From the NCBI RefSeq assembly GCF_022012415.1, contig NZ_JAKLTR010000010.1, positions 186,001 to 250,000 on the forward strand: a stretch of DNA of 64,000 nucleotides, written 5' to 3'. Below the pieces are notes generated by a model. It was not told the DNA's origin. It saw nothing but the letters and a program-made list of their open reading frames with translations, and ran no database searches. Origin of the DNA: Terrimonas ginsenosidimutans. Its GTDB lineage: Bacteria > Bacteroidota > Bacteroidia > Chitinophagales > Chitinophagaceae. Numbering within the stretch: position 1 is the first letter of the stretch; each line of letters starts with the position of its first letter. This document shows positions 26,328 to 35,904 of this stretch, piece by piece. Both the position numbers and the translations under genes were made by a program.

Positions 26328-28234
26328 TTCACTTTTTTATCTTTTGAAATTACAGGCTTTATTATTGAAATAAATGGCACCGGTGGACTCTTCATCCCTT
26401 CTCCAAAAAAGAAACCTGTATGCGGCGGTTGATTATATGCAACATTCTGCCAGGCGATGCTGAGACGGTATTGCGGATCATGCATCAGTGTATAGAACTT
26501 TTTATCTGTTGGAATGCTCGTTGAAAAGATCCGTAATTCTTTATTGTCTGAGGAACGATAGATCACTTCTTCGCGCCAGTCGCCAATTATATCGGCCGAA
26601 AGTACCGGGTTTGCCTTTGTACCATTATTGCTCACACAATTAAAATCAGCCGCATCGAGAAGCTTCGTTATTTTTTCTTCCTGGTAATTCCATTTCTCGA
26701 CGTGGGTGCCGTTCAGGATTTCACTTAACACATCTCCATCCCAGAAGATCCCCATATTGCAGGCGGGCGTCTTCTCTCCGATCTTATTACCCTTGCAATC
26801 AAAAAGACCGGTGATGCCCGCGCCAGCAACCCAGCATTCATAACCGGGATATCGGGGATCTATGTCAAGGGCGAGTCCCCGGCCCGGACCTTCGCCATCC
26901 TCTCCTGCTTTTACAGATGCCTTCTTCCAGATCACCTCTCCTGAACGTGCGTCACGAAAATTTGCGCCCGCATCATCAAATCGTTCCTGTATGTCGAAGA
27001 CCTCCAACCCCGGCCTCGAAGGATCAAGGTCGGACACATGCAGCGCATCACCATGACCGAGGCCTGTTGTATAAAGGCCTTTCCCATTATCATCGATCGT
27101 CATTGCTCCGAATACAATTTCATCTTTTCCATCTTCATCCACATCCGCAATGGTAAGATTATGATTTCCCTGGCCACGGAACGCTCTGTTTGTTGCAGGA
27201 TTATCGCTGTCGAATGTCCACAGATGCTGCAGCTTTTTATTCCGGAAATTAAAGGCAGCCAGGATCGATCTTGTATAGTACCCCCGGGTCATGACCAGGC
27301 TGGGTGTTTTCCCATCCAGGTAGGCGATGGCCGCAAGAAAGCGATCCATGCGATTCCCGTAACCATCCCCCCAAACCTCTTTCAATTGTTCTGTCGTTGG
27401 TGTTAATGACGAATCAGATCTTGGGGGAATATATGCGATGGTATGTAAAGCCTCCCCGGTCAACCCATCAAACACGGTAAGATATTCCGGACCTGAAAGA
27501 ATATACCCGTTATTATTTCGCCAGTCTTTTGTAGAATCTCCGATAACGTTTCCCTTGCCATCAATCGTTCCGTCACCTGTCTTCATTGCTACTTCAGCAC
27601 GTCCATCACCATCGAGATCATATACCATGAATTGTGTATAGTGCGCTCCTTCACGGATATTTTTGCCAAGATTGATGGCCCACAATAAAGTTCCATCCAT
27701 CCGGTAAGCCTGCAATACCGGAGGGTCAGTAAAACCAGACTGGCTGTTATCCTTGCCTTTGCCTGCCTGGTGTAATATGATCTCATATTGTCCGTCTCCA
27801 TCCAGGTCTCCAACGCTCGCATCATTCGGCGCATATCCGGCAGGAGTTTTTAACGGAATAGAAAAATAAGGTTTATTGCCAGGCTGCAACACAAAACTCC
27901 GGCTGGTCTCAATTTCCCTCCCCCTGTCAAATACTTTTACAAAGAAAGCGAGCTGGCTGATCGTATCGGGTTCATCATAACTAAAACCTGTAACAGCCTT
28001 GATCCTGTCTTTGTTAAGTTTTTGCGGATCTCCATTTGCTTTAGCACGATAAACATCAAAGCTCAGTGTGGAAGATTCAGTTCCTGAAAGTCTCCAGCTA
28101 ACGAAGACCTGGCCATTCATATTTCGTACAGCCACCACTCCCCTGTCGAGGAACTCCATTCGCCTTTGGGAAAACGAATAAAAAGAAGTGAACAGGATCA
28201 ATAAAGTGAAGAGGCATTTATTGAATACATTCAT
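26324..28234 (-). CDS. Rhamnogalacturonan lyase, PL11 family
   Basis: From the ATG at 28234 this is a 636-residue secreted protein (signal MNVFNKCLFTLLILFTSFYSFSQ). The start of the mature protein, MEFLDRGVVAVRNMNGQVFVSWRL, is typical of PL11 (YesW/YesX type). The body is an eight-bladed beta-propeller with repeated Ca-binding Asp-rich loops such as DLDGDGQYEI, DLDGDGRAEV and DVDEDGKDEI. PL11 enzymes cut rhamnose-galacturonate bonds in RG-I by beta-elimination and leave unsaturated ends, the substrate of the GH88/GH105 enzyme encoded at 16338. It is coupled to the CE12 gene. Confidence 0.93.
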   Translation of the reverse strand: MNVFNKCLFTLLILFTSFYSFSQRRMEFLDRGVVAVRNMNGQVFVSWRLSGTESSTLSFDVYRAKANGDPQKLNKDRIKAVTGFSYDEPDTISQLAFFVKVFDRGREIETSRSFVLQPGNKPYFSIPLKTPAGYAPNDASVGDLDGDGQYEIILHQAGKGKDNSQSGFTDPPVLQAYRMDGTLLWAINLGKNIREGAHYTQFMVYDLDGDGRAEVAMKTGDGTIDGKGNVIGDSTKDWRNNNGYILSGPEYLTVFDGLTGEALHTIAYIPPRSDSSLTPTTEQLKEVWGDGYGNRMDRFLAAIAYLDGKTPSLVMTRGYYTRSILAAFNFRNKKLQHLWTFDSDNPATNRAFRGQGNHNLTIADVDEDGKDEIVFGAMTIDDNGKGLYTTGLGHGDALHVSDLDPSRPGLEVFDIQERFDDAGANFRDARSGEVIWKKASVKAGEDGEGPGRGLALDIDPRYPGYECWVAGAGITGLFDCKGNKIGEKTPACNMGIFWDGDVLSEILNGTHVEKWNYQEEKITKLLDAADFNCVSNNGTKANPVLSADIIGDWREEVIYRSSDNKELRIFSTSIPTDKKFYTLMHDPQYRLSIAWQNVAYNQPPHTGFFFGEGMKSPPVPFISIIKPVISKDKKVK

Positions 28235-28336
28235 AACAAGCAAGAAAATTAATGGACAAAATACAACGCCCTGAAAGCCTGCCTGTCCTGTGGCATCCTG
28301 ACTCTCTGAACATAACCGTTTTTCTTCCGGTTATAC

Positions 28337-31300
28337 TTAGTGACGTTGCAAGGTCAGTGCGATCAAACCGATGAGCACATCTTTTGCAACAGCTTTGATG
28401 GTAATACTTTTCAACTCCCTGCTGTCATCCAACGGAAGGTCAAGAACGGTTGCGGCTCCACCATCTACAGCCCTGTTTGTAAATCCTTTGATCGAAGTGT
28501 AGTTCGCAAATGAATCCGTGATCACCCCTGTTTTCAGGTGAACCCTGAGCGGAACGGGAGCATTAGTCCTGAACGCAAAATCATCATTAAAAAGATCCTG
28601 TTCGATCGGCCACCAGTTCTCCGGATTTTTTAAGAACAGCGTGGAGGTGGTGCCATCAGTGTACCTGACTTGAACTGTTCCATTTAACATCTGGCTTTGC
28701 ATGGGGTTGGTAGTTCCAGCCATCAGCAAATAAGCCTGTTTAGCTTTTCCCTTTAATGGTATAGTGGCTGAATCCGGAAAATTATCCCAGGTAGACACAA
28801 ACGAGATATTATGTCGGTTCGTGTCAGCCTGGTAGGAAAAAGGAATTCCCTGGGGTAATAAGATCTCACCGGACACAGCGGACAATTTCCTCAAACCTGA
28901 ATCACTGATCTCCGGTTGTATCATCGGATAAGCCCAATTGCCTATTCCCTGTACCGGCAACTGAAGGGTCGTCACAGCAGGACGCGGAGATAGATACTGA
29001 TGCCTGAAAATGTTGGTCACCCGGTCATTGTGCACAGCGGCTATGTCTATTTTTTCAAATGAAACATTTGTCGCTTTATTCTCCCAACACTGGATTATAG
29101 TTTCAACCGAAACTTTATCACTGGTAAATCTGATCAGATTAGATCCGCTTTTAAATTTCGATAATGGATAACGGAATGAAACTTCCGATTGGTGCGGATC
29201 AAGCTGAACAGGATCTCCGGGTTGTCCATTTATAAAAAGCTGCCCGTTCACGACTCCCTTTCCATAGCGCCATAATCTCACTTCAATTACGGAGTCACGC
29301 CTCCCGGCGCTGATGGATAGCGGTTTCGCTACAAAGAATTTCACCGGTTCAAAGTACTCCGCATCTTCACGCTTCATTTTAATGAAAATTTCATTTTGTC
29401 CATCAGCCGCTGCCTTGATCTTTAAACTATTCCTGTTGATTATTGTCAGATTTTCAGATCCGGGCCCTTGTCCGCCGATGTCAGCGGATCTGTTGCCAGC
29501 ATACAATTTTATCGTATCTCCTTCCAGGTAGAACGGCTGATCAGTATTGATCACTGGTACACGATTTTTTTTCCAGGTAACATTTATCTTGTACTCCACA
29601 TTTTGCGGAAGGTTGATTATCACGACCGGTGACCCGATCGCTTTTGCATCATAGGACCATTTCACCTGCCTGCCATTCACTTCAACTTTGGCAACCAGTT
29701 TTCTTCCCGTACTCAACCGCAGGGACAAATTCATCTTTCGGGGAAAATCCGGCCGGATATAATATTCATCCTTTCCCACTGTGCGGTTTATACTGAACGA
29801 AATATCCGGAGTTTCAATAAGCGCATTTTTCCAATCTTCAGGCAATCCGGGTGAAACAACGAGCGTATCATGTAGCGCGTCAGGATTCACGCCAAACAAT
29901 CCTTCCACAAGGCTTCTTGCCGTCATTGCGACCGGATCTGCAAAGTCACGGTATAACTCTCCCCTCATCGCATCATAAAAAGAAAGCTGTTGAAAATTTC
30001 CGGGACTGGCACCCAGGTACATGCTTTCAACCAGGGAAGACTTCCACAATGCAAATGCTTTTTCACTGTTCCCTCCCTGCCAGTAAGCAAGAGATGTATG
30101 CATCAGTTCTGCCAATGCAACGTTATTTAGCGACCATGTGTACGGTTGCCAGTTACTTGTAGCAAGCGTAAACAGGGTCGTGTCGTTTAATCCATTTGCC
30201 CGGACCGGGATATGCGGAATATGCTGATCAATGTAATGAAGCAGTTGGCGCTGGATCATTGGATCCCCGACTTTTGAATCTATCGTATGATAGATCGTCC
30301 ATAAACCCGGTGAGGGATGCAGTAATTGCCCACCAAGCAGATCCTTGTATTCCGCAAATACCTTCCGGTCGGCAACCCATAATTTTGAGTGCATTACCTG
30401 CAATATCTTTTGGGCCTCTGCTTCATATATGGCACCATCTATTTTCAGGATCCTGGCAATTTCTGCCGCCATCCTGTTCGCTTTATAATTGTATGCCGAA
30501 CTATGAGTAACGCCCCCACCACTGTATTGAAGTGCATCACTCGCCCAGATGGCAGCATATGCATCATACAGCCCATCTCCATCTGCATCGAAGTTTCTTT
30601 TTTCCCACGCAAGATGACGTTCCAGCAAAGGCCACATTTTACGCGCGTATGCTGTATCTCCCGTCCATTGAAGATGATTCAGTAATTGATCTGTGAATAC
30701 AAGATTCATATCATAGTGATGCGGCCGAAGATCACCGTTAGGGTTTCTGCTGATGTATCCATTGCTGAACATAGACGTCCCCATCTTTTCCAATCCCCTC
30801 GCAAGATGCAGCGCTGTATCCATTACCACCGGGCCAGATAAAGGCTTCGTTACCTGGGAAAGTGCATAGCTGTTAAAATGCAGTTTGGCGCGATCATGCC
30901 ATCCCAGCGCATCGGCTACATAAGCACCACGCCAGCCGTTCAGCCGCATGCGCCAGGCTACCGCGCCATGCATGTAGGACGGAGATTCCCAGATCGCATC
31001 AGCGGCCATACTCAGCGCGCCACCGAGTGTATTGATGAAGGGGTCAGGAGTGTCGATGCGAACCCGCTCTGACATCCTGCGCCTTTCCGACTCAGCTTTT
31101 ACAAATAATCCTGGTAGTTGAGAATAACTATCAGTGATCGCATCCAGATGCTGTAGAAAGAAATAGTAAACGCTATCGCTCTTCAATACGATAGTTGAAG
31201 AAAGAAAGGAACTGTCGATGCGTACAGATGGCTGAAGGGAAGATGGAGAGACCTGCCTGCCGGGATCGTTCAATGCAAAAACCGCATGGGTTGGAAATAA

Positions 31301-31963
31301 TCCGTGAACAGACTTCGGAGCGGCTTTCTGGCCTACTGAATCATTCATCCTGACACCATACGTTGCAGAGAACTTGTTTGACTGAATGGCGAATATATTG
31401 TTACAGTATGCAGGTTTCAGGTCAAAAGAAGACTCAGGGTCTGCACCGATATCTCCATCCCGGGAAAACTTGCGCCCGGTCACGCCACCAAACGCGGTAA
31501 GTAATGTCACACCGTCCGGAATACCAGTTGTTTCCAGTTTCACAATAACAGCCTCCCTGTCAAATAAAGGAAGTACGGTTAATCCGATCTTTCCTTTCCC
31601 TAGCAATGGATCACTGATTGAATAGATCATTGATCCCGGGCGATACCTCGTTTCTATTTTATTGGCATTGATCAGCCATTTACTCCTGTCCCCGCTGATC
31701 AGCCCGAATTTGAGATTACCACCCATTCCCGGCAGATACAAAGCAAACTCGGGGAGATCGCCCGCTTCCACACGAAAGGCCGTATTGCTTCCATACAATG
31801 CACGATTAAACCTTCGCTGCGGATCAACGCAAAGAAAATCCCCATGATCAGGCACATAATGTATTTTTCGCTGGATACCATGCCATACCGATGTGGCTTC
31901 TTGTGTATAAGACAACACTGGCGCAAGACAGATCAACGCAGCAATCAATCGTGTAATTTTCAT
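28337..31963 (-). CDS. Very large secreted DUF4450-like protein with toroid core
   Basis: From the ATG at 31963 (the frame extends 16 codons further) this is 1208 residues with a signal peptide (MKITRLIAALICLAPVLS). The N-terminal region (about 20-290) has YVPDHGDFLCVDPQRRFNRALYG and reads like the DUF4450 family of Bacteroidota. The centre (about 300-720) is a helical toroid like those of GH63/GH78/GH95-type enzymes (WRGAYVADALGWHDRA, NFDADGDGLYDAYAAIWASDA). Beta-rich domains follow to the end. The enzymatic activity is not known to me. It lies next to the PL11/CE12 pair, so a side-chain or backbone cleaving role on rhamnogalacturonan is plausible. A 7-bp stem at 28312-28334 follows its stop. 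Confidence 0.7.
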   Translation of the reverse strand: MKITRLIAALICLAPVLSYTQEATSVWHGIQRKIHYVPDHGDFLCVDPQRRFNRALYGSNTAFRVEAGDLPEFALYLPGMGGNLKFGLISGDRSKWLINANKIETRYRPGSMIYSISDPLLGKGKIGLTVLPLFDREAVIVKLETTGIPDGVTLLTAFGGVTGRKFSRDGDIGADPESSFDLKPAYCNNIFAIQSNKFSATYGVRMNDSVGQKAAPKSVHGLFPTHAVFALNDPGRQVSPSSLQPSVRIDSSFLSSTIVLKSDSVYYFFLQHLDAITDSYSQLPGLFVKAESERRRMSERVRIDTPDPFINTLGGALSMAADAIWESPSYMHGAVAWRMRLNGWRGAYVADALGWHDRAKLHFNSYALSQVTKPLSGPVVMDTALHLARGLEKMGTSMFSNGYISRNPNGDLRPHHYDMNLVFTDQLLNHLQWTGDTAYARKMWPLLERHLAWEKRNFDADGDGLYDAYAAIWASDALQYSGGGVTHSSAYNYKANRMAAEIARILKIDGAIYEAEAQKILQVMHSKLWVADRKVFAEYKDLLGGQLLHPSPGLWTIYHTIDSKVGDPMIQRQLLHYIDQHIPHIPVRANGLNDTTLFTLATSNWQPYTWSLNNVALAELMHTSLAYWQGGNSEKAFALWKSSLVESMYLGASPGNFQQLSFYDAMRGELYRDFADPVAMTARSLVEGLFGVNPDALHDTLVVSPGLPEDWKNALIETPDISFSINRTVGKDEYYIRPDFPRKMNLSLRLSTGRKLVAKVEVNGRQVKWSYDAKAIGSPVVIINLPQNVEYKINVTWKKNRVPVINTDQPFYLEGDTIKLYAGNRSADIGGQGPGSENLTIINRNSLKIKAAADGQNEIFIKMKREDAEYFEPVKFFVAKPLSISAGRRDSVIEVRLWRYGKGVVNGQLFINGQPGDPVQLDPHQSEVSFRYPLSKFKSGSNLIRFTSDKVSVETIIQCWENKATNVSFEKIDIAAVHNDRVTNIFRHQYLSPRPAVTTLQLPVQGIGNWAYPMIQPEISDSGLRKLSAVSGEILLPQGIPFSYQADTNRHNISFVSTWDNFPDSATIPLKGKAKQAYLLMAGTTNPMQSQMLNGTVQVRYTDGTTSTLFLKNPENWWPIEQDLFNDDFAFRTNAPVPLRVHLKTGVITDSFANYTSIKGFTNRAVDGGAATVLDLPLDDSRELKSITIKAVAKDVLIGLIALTLQRH

Positions 31964-32010
31964 GTACTGAAAGATACTAAAAGAGACACGAGCGCCAAGC
32001 GGTGCTCGCA

Positions 32011-32039
32011 AAACTAAAAAACGCCCATAAATGGGCGTT
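32011..32039 (-). terminator. Intrinsic terminator of the nucleotide-sugar operon
   Basis: A perfect 9-bp stem (AACGCCCAT at 32020-32028 with its complement at 32031-32039, central AA) is followed on the minus strand by TTTTTAGTTT. It lies 22 bp beyond the rfbD stop codon and separates this operon from the glycan locus. Confidence 0.85.
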
Positions 32040-32061
32040 CAACTATTCTTCCAAAACATTA

Positions 32062-32925
32062 TTAGGACAACCTGCCTATGCAGACCTTCAGGCTTTCTTT
32101 CCAGCCGGGAGGTTCGATTGCATACTTTGTATTGATCTTTGAAAGATCCATTGCAGAATACGATGGCCTTTTCGCGGGAGTCGGATACGCACTGCTTGGT
32201 ATCGGTTTCACCACGCAATTACTTCCGGAAATCTCTTTTATCGCCTCCGCGAATTGAAACCAGCTGATCACTCCGGCATTGCTGTAATGATAGATTCCCG
32301 GATACCAGTTTCCTGAAGATATGATCTGCAGAATGGCTTTTGCCAGATCAGCCGCATACGTTGGCGACCCTACCTGATCACTGACCACACTGATCTCAGG
32401 CTTCTCGCTCATCAACCGCAACATCGTCTTAACGAAATTCTTACCAAACTCCGAATACACCCAGGAAGTCCGGATGATCACGGACTGATCATTATTTTCG
32501 ACAGCGCTCTCTTCTCCGGCTAATTTTGATGCACCATATACACCTTGCGGATCCGTCGGAGCATCTGCCGGATAGGGGACTGTGGCCTGACCATCAAAAA
32601 CGTAATCAGTCGAAATATGTACGAACCGCGTGTTATACTTTCTACTCGCCGCAGCAAGATTTCCAGGACCCGTACCATTCACAGCAAAAGCATTATCACG
32701 GTCTGTTTCGGCCTTATCAACAGCAGTATAAGCGGCGCAATTGATACAATATTGCGGAGCATGCTTATCAAAAATTGTATTTACTGAAGCAGCATCATCA
32801 ATAGCCAGATCTTCTCTCGTGAGAAAGATAAAATCAAACACAGCAAACTCATCGCTGAGCGTCTGAAGCTCTTTACCAAGCTGACCATTAGCACCCGTTA
32901 CGAGAATCTTTTGCTTTACTACCAT
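32062..32925 (-). CDS. rfbD: dTDP-4-dehydrorhamnose reductase
   Basis: This 287-residue short-chain dehydrogenase/reductase makes dTDP-L-rhamnose, the last step of the pathway. The N-terminal GANGQLGKEL is the NAD(P)H-binding Gly-rich loop. The catalytic Tyr/Lys pair is in YGASKLAGE (about 131-139), and FVHISTDYVFDG (about 103-114) is the typical RmlD strand. The gene lies 5 bp after rfbC. No rfbA or rfbB is in the window, so those first steps must be encoded elsewhere. It is the last gene before the terminator. Confidence 0.93.
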   Translation of the reverse strand: MVVKQKILVTGANGQLGKELQTLSDEFAVFDFIFLTREDLAIDDAASVNTIFDKHAPQYCINCAAYTAVDKAETDRDNAFAVNGTGPGNLAAASRKYNTRFVHISTDYVFDGQATVPYPADAPTDPQGVYGASKLAGEESAVENNDQSVIIRTSWVYSEFGKNFVKTMLRLMSEKPEISVVSDQVGSPTYAADLAKAILQIISSGNWYPGIYHYSNAGVISWFQFAEAIKEISGSNCVVKPIPSSAYPTPAKRPSYSAMDLSKINTKYAIEPPGWKESLKVCIGRLS

Positions 32926-32930
32926 GTTGG

Positions 32931-33485
32931 CTAAAATGTGAAGTTATGCTTGCAATCAGCGAGATTAGGCTGCTTTTGATCTTTTTCAGAAACGATAGCC
33001 TTATCTGAAGGTATCTTCCAGTCGATGTTCAATGCCGGATCGCCATAAAATACGCCTCCGTCACTTTCCTTGTTATAAAGCGAATCACATTTATAAAACA
33101 CTTCAGCCCTTTCGCTTAATACAGAAAATCCATGAGCAAATCCCTGCGGTATAAGCAACTGTTTTTTGTTTTCACCTGAAAGCTCTATTGAAAACACTTT
33201 CCCATAAGTGGGAGAGCCTGTTCTGATATCAACAGCAACGTCCAGTATCGTGCCACTCAGCACCCGCACAAGTTTGGTTTGCGCATGGGGCAACAATTGA
33301 AAATGCAGACCGCGGATCACACCATAGCTGGATGACGACTGATTATCCTGGACAAATCTGTATTCAATACCCTGGGCAGAAAACGTGTCTGCATTGTAGG
33401 CTTCAAAGAAGTAACCCCGGCTATCTTCAAACACCTTCGGTTCGAAGACCAGCAACCCGGAAATTCCTGTTTCAATAAACGGCAT
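32931..33485 (-). CDS. rfbC: dTDP-4-dehydrorhamnose 3,5-epimerase
   Basis: This 184-residue cupin epimerase is of normal length for RmlC. The IRGLHFQ motif (about 57-63) contains the catalytic His. DSRGYFFE at about 22-29 and the IPQGFAHGFSVLSE strand (about 112-125) are family signatures. It acts on the product of RmlB and feeds RmlD. The rfbD start is 5 bp downstream and the nucleotide-sugar dehydrogenase gene ends 3 bp upstream, so the genes form one tight operon. Confidence 0.94.
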   Translation of the reverse strand: MPFIETGISGLLVFEPKVFEDSRGYFFEAYNADTFSAQGIEYRFVQDNQSSSSYGVIRGLHFQLLPHAQTKLVRVLSGTILDVAVDIRTGSPTYGKVFSIELSGENKKQLLIPQGFAHGFSVLSERAEVFYKCDSLYNKESDGGVFYGDPALNIDWKIPSDKAIVSEKDQKQPNLADCKHNFTF

Positions 33486-33488
33486 AGA

Positions 33489-34778
33489 TTATAAGCTCCA
33501 ATAAGTTCTGTTAGTAATTTTATTTCTGAAAATACCTTTCAGGTCAGCGATCATTGCATCTTCTTTCGTGATGCCGGAAAAATAGTCTTCCCCAAGTGAG
33601 AGATACGACGCATGAGGGACGGTTACGATGACCGCATCATAAGATGATCCTGTTTTTTCCGCCAGTCTGAAACCGTATTCATGATACAATTCATCTGAAT
33701 CAGCATAAGGGTCTTCTACATCCACATTCACATAAAATGCTTTTAATGCTTTCACCACATCTGCTACTTTCGAGTTACGGATATCACTCACGTTCTCTTT
33801 GAATGTAGCACCTTTTACCAGCACTTTTGCATCTTTTACATTACCGACGGTTTTGATGAGATGCTGAACAACATTTTTAGCAACATAATTAGCCATATCA
33901 TCATTGATGGTGCGGCCTGCCAGTATCACTTGTGACTTATATCCAAGTTCATTGGCTTTATGGGTGAGATAGTATGGATCAACTCCGATGCAATGCCCCC
34001 CGACAAGGCCCGGCTGGAATTTCAGAAAGTTCCACTTTGTACCTGCTGCTTCCAGTACTTCAAAAGTGTTGATCCCCATTTTATTGAAGATGATCGAAAG
34101 CTCATTCATCAATGCAATGTTCAGATCCCGCTGAGTATTCTCAATGATCTTGGCAGCTTCCGCTACTTTGATGGATGAAGCTTTATGAATTCCGGCTTTC
34201 ACCACCAATTCATAGACTCCCGCAATCACATCAAGAGACTCCTGATCACAACCAGAAACAACTTTTACAATGGAAGAAAGTGTATGATTTTTATCGCCGG
34301 GATTGATCCTCTCCGGTGAGTAACCTAGTTTAAAATCTTTTATGTTTTTCAACCCGGACAGCTTCTCAATCACCGGAAGACAATCTTCTTCTGTACATCC
34401 CGGATATACCGTTGATTCGAATACAACGTAATCGCCCTTACTGATCACTTTGCCAATTGTCTCAGACGCACGAAGTACGGGCGTCAGATCAGGCACTTTA
34501 TGCTCATCAACCGGAGTAGGGACGGCGGCAATGTAAAATGAAGCTTCTTTCAATACTTCCAGGGAATCTGTGAAAGTAATATCGCAGCCATCGAACGCCT
34601 CTTTTTCCAACTCATTGCTGGGGTCTATCCCCTGCTTCATAAGCGCAACCCGGTTGGAGTTGATATCGAATCCAATGACGGAAACCTTCCGCGCAAGTTC
34701 CAGAGCAATGGGCAGACCTACATATCCCAGCCCTATCACTGCAAGTTTTTTCTTTTTATCTATTAATTCCTGAAGCAT
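33489..34778 (-). CDS. Nucleotide-sugar dehydrogenase, UDP-HexNAc type (WecC/TviB-like)
   Basis: This 429-residue enzyme has a Rossmann N-terminus (AVIGLGYVGLPIALELA, about 14-30), a central UDP-sugar helical domain and the catalytic Cys in GGHCIGVDPYYL (about 259-270). The sequence style fits UDP-N-acetylmannosamine or galactosamine dehydrogenases more than UDP-glucose dehydrogenase, which has its own gene at 35905. It would make a UDP-N-acetylhexosaminuronate for capsule or O-antigen. It lies 132 bp downstream of the UXS gene, with a hairpin region between. Confidence 0.88.
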   Translation of the reverse strand: MLQELIDKKKKLAVIGLGYVGLPIALELARKVSVIGFDINSNRVALMKQGIDPSNELEKEAFDGCDITFTDSLEVLKEASFYIAAVPTPVDEHKVPDLTPVLRASETIGKVISKGDYVVFESTVYPGCTEEDCLPVIEKLSGLKNIKDFKLGYSPERINPGDKNHTLSSIVKVVSGCDQESLDVIAGVYELVVKAGIHKASSIKVAEAAKIIENTQRDLNIALMNELSIIFNKMGINTFEVLEAAGTKWNFLKFQPGLVGGHCIGVDPYYLTHKANELGYKSQVILAGRTINDDMANYVAKNVVQHLIKTVGNVKDAKVLVKGATFKENVSDIRNSKVADVVKALKAFYVNVDVEDPYADSDELYHEYGFRLAEKTGSSYDAVIVTVPHASYLSLGEDYFSGITKEDAMIADLKGIFRNKITNRTYWSL

Positions 34779-34807
34779 AATAATCGGTTGGCTGGCTAAT
34801 TCGTTTT

Positions 34808-34879
34808 GTGCGGTATAATATAAACCGCAGAGAAAGTATTACGCAAGATCCTGTCTGCTGCGTTCTTTCTCTGCGGTTT
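34808..34879 (-). promoter_or_regulatory. Hairpin region with two mutually exclusive pairings inside the operon
   Basis: A 15-bp inverted repeat (AAACCGCAGAGAAAG at 34822-34836 with its complement at 34865-34879) encloses a smaller ACGCA/TGCGT pair. A third segment, TGCGGT near 34809-34814, can also pair with the ACCGCA end of the middle segment. On the minus-strand transcript the two hairpins compete. Position between two operon genes suits partial termination or mRNA processing; that is inferred. Confidence 0.5.
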
Positions 34880-34910
34880 TAACTTCAGTTATCCTAATTT
34901 CAGTGACCGT

Positions 34911-35891
34911 TTATTTGTTGCTCACAAACTCTTTAGGTTGCTTTTTCCATTCCTCTTCCGGTAAAGATTTGAAATAATCATACGTGATCTTCAAACCTTC
35001 ACTTCTGCTCACTTTCGGCTCCCAGTTAAGTATACTTTTTGCCTTGGAGATATCCGGCTTTCTTTGCTTGGGATCATCAACAGGCAATGGTTTGTAAGCG
35101 ATCTTCACTTTATCACCAGTCAGCGCAAGGATCTCTTCTGCAAAATCTTTCAGAGAAATCTCGTTCGGGTTACCAATGTTCACCGGCAATTTATAATCGC
35201 TCAGCAGAAGACGGTAAATTCCTTCAACAAGATCATCAACATAGCAGAAGCTGCGTGTTTGCGACCCATCACCAAATACGGTCATGTCTTCTCCGCGGAG
35301 AGCCTGACCGATGAACGCAGGTAGTGCACGACCGTCATTCAATCGCATTCTCGGCCCATAAGTATTAAAGATCCTGACGATCCTTGTTTCTACTCCATGG
35401 AAGCTGTTATAGGCCATAGTGATAGATTCCATGTACCGCTTAGCTTCATCATACACGCCACGCGGACCCACGGGATTTACATTACCCCAGTACTCCTCTG
35501 TTTGCGGATGCACCAATGGATCGCCATAGACCTCACTTGTAGAAGCTACCAGGATACGCGCCCCTTTTGCTTTCGCCAGACCCAGGCAGTTGTGTGTCCC
35601 CATCGCCCCAACTTTCAATGTCTGGATCGGTATTTTAAGATAGTCGATCGGGCTTGCTGGTGACGCGAAGTGCATGATATAATCCAGCTGACCTGGTATA
35701 TGAATGAACTTGGTTACATCATGATGATAAAACTCAAACTGAGGCAGTTTGAACAGATGTTCAATATTGCGCAGGTCTCCCGTGATCAGGTTATCCATCG
35801 CAATCACAGAATGTCCTTCTTTGATAAAACGGTCGCAAAGGTGTGACCCAAGAAATCCTGCCGCACCGGTAACGAGTACTCTTTTTGACAT
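34911..35891 (-). CDS. UDP-glucuronate decarboxylase (UDP-xylose synthase)
   Basis: From the ATG at 35891 this is a 326-residue extended SDR enzyme (an upstream TTG adds three residues). [12 protein letters not shown] is the NAD-binding loop. [13 protein letters not shown] (about 113-125) and the catalytic YDEAKR motif (about 147-152) are those of UXS enzymes, which convert UDP-glucuronate to UDP-xylose. It lies 13 bp after the UDP-glucose dehydrogenase gene, whose product is its substrate. This supports xylose or a related pentose in the surface polymer. Confidence 0.92.
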   Translation of the reverse strand: MSKRVLVTGAAGFLGSHLCDRFIKEGHSVIAMDNLITGDLRNIEHLFKLPQFEFYHHDVTKFIHIPGQLDYIMHFASPASPIDYLKIPIQTLKVGAMGTHNCLGLAKAKGARILVASTSEVYGDPLVHPQTEEYWGNVNPVGPRGVYDEAKRYMESITMAYNSFHGVETRIVRIFNTYGPRMRLNDGRALPAFIGQALRGEDMTVFGDGSQTRSFCYVDDLVEGIYRLLLSDYKLPVNIGNPNEISLKDFAEEILALTGDKVKIAYKPLPVDDPKQRKPDISKAKSILNWEPKVSRSEGLKITYDYFKSLPEEEWKKQPKEFVSNK

Positions 35892-35904
35892 ATATCGCAA
35901 TTAG

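Noticed and set aside
28312-28334. Terminator after the DUF4450-like gene (7-bp ATAACCG stem)
   Set aside because: The stem is short, the loop is 9 nt, and no U-tract follows on the minus strand.
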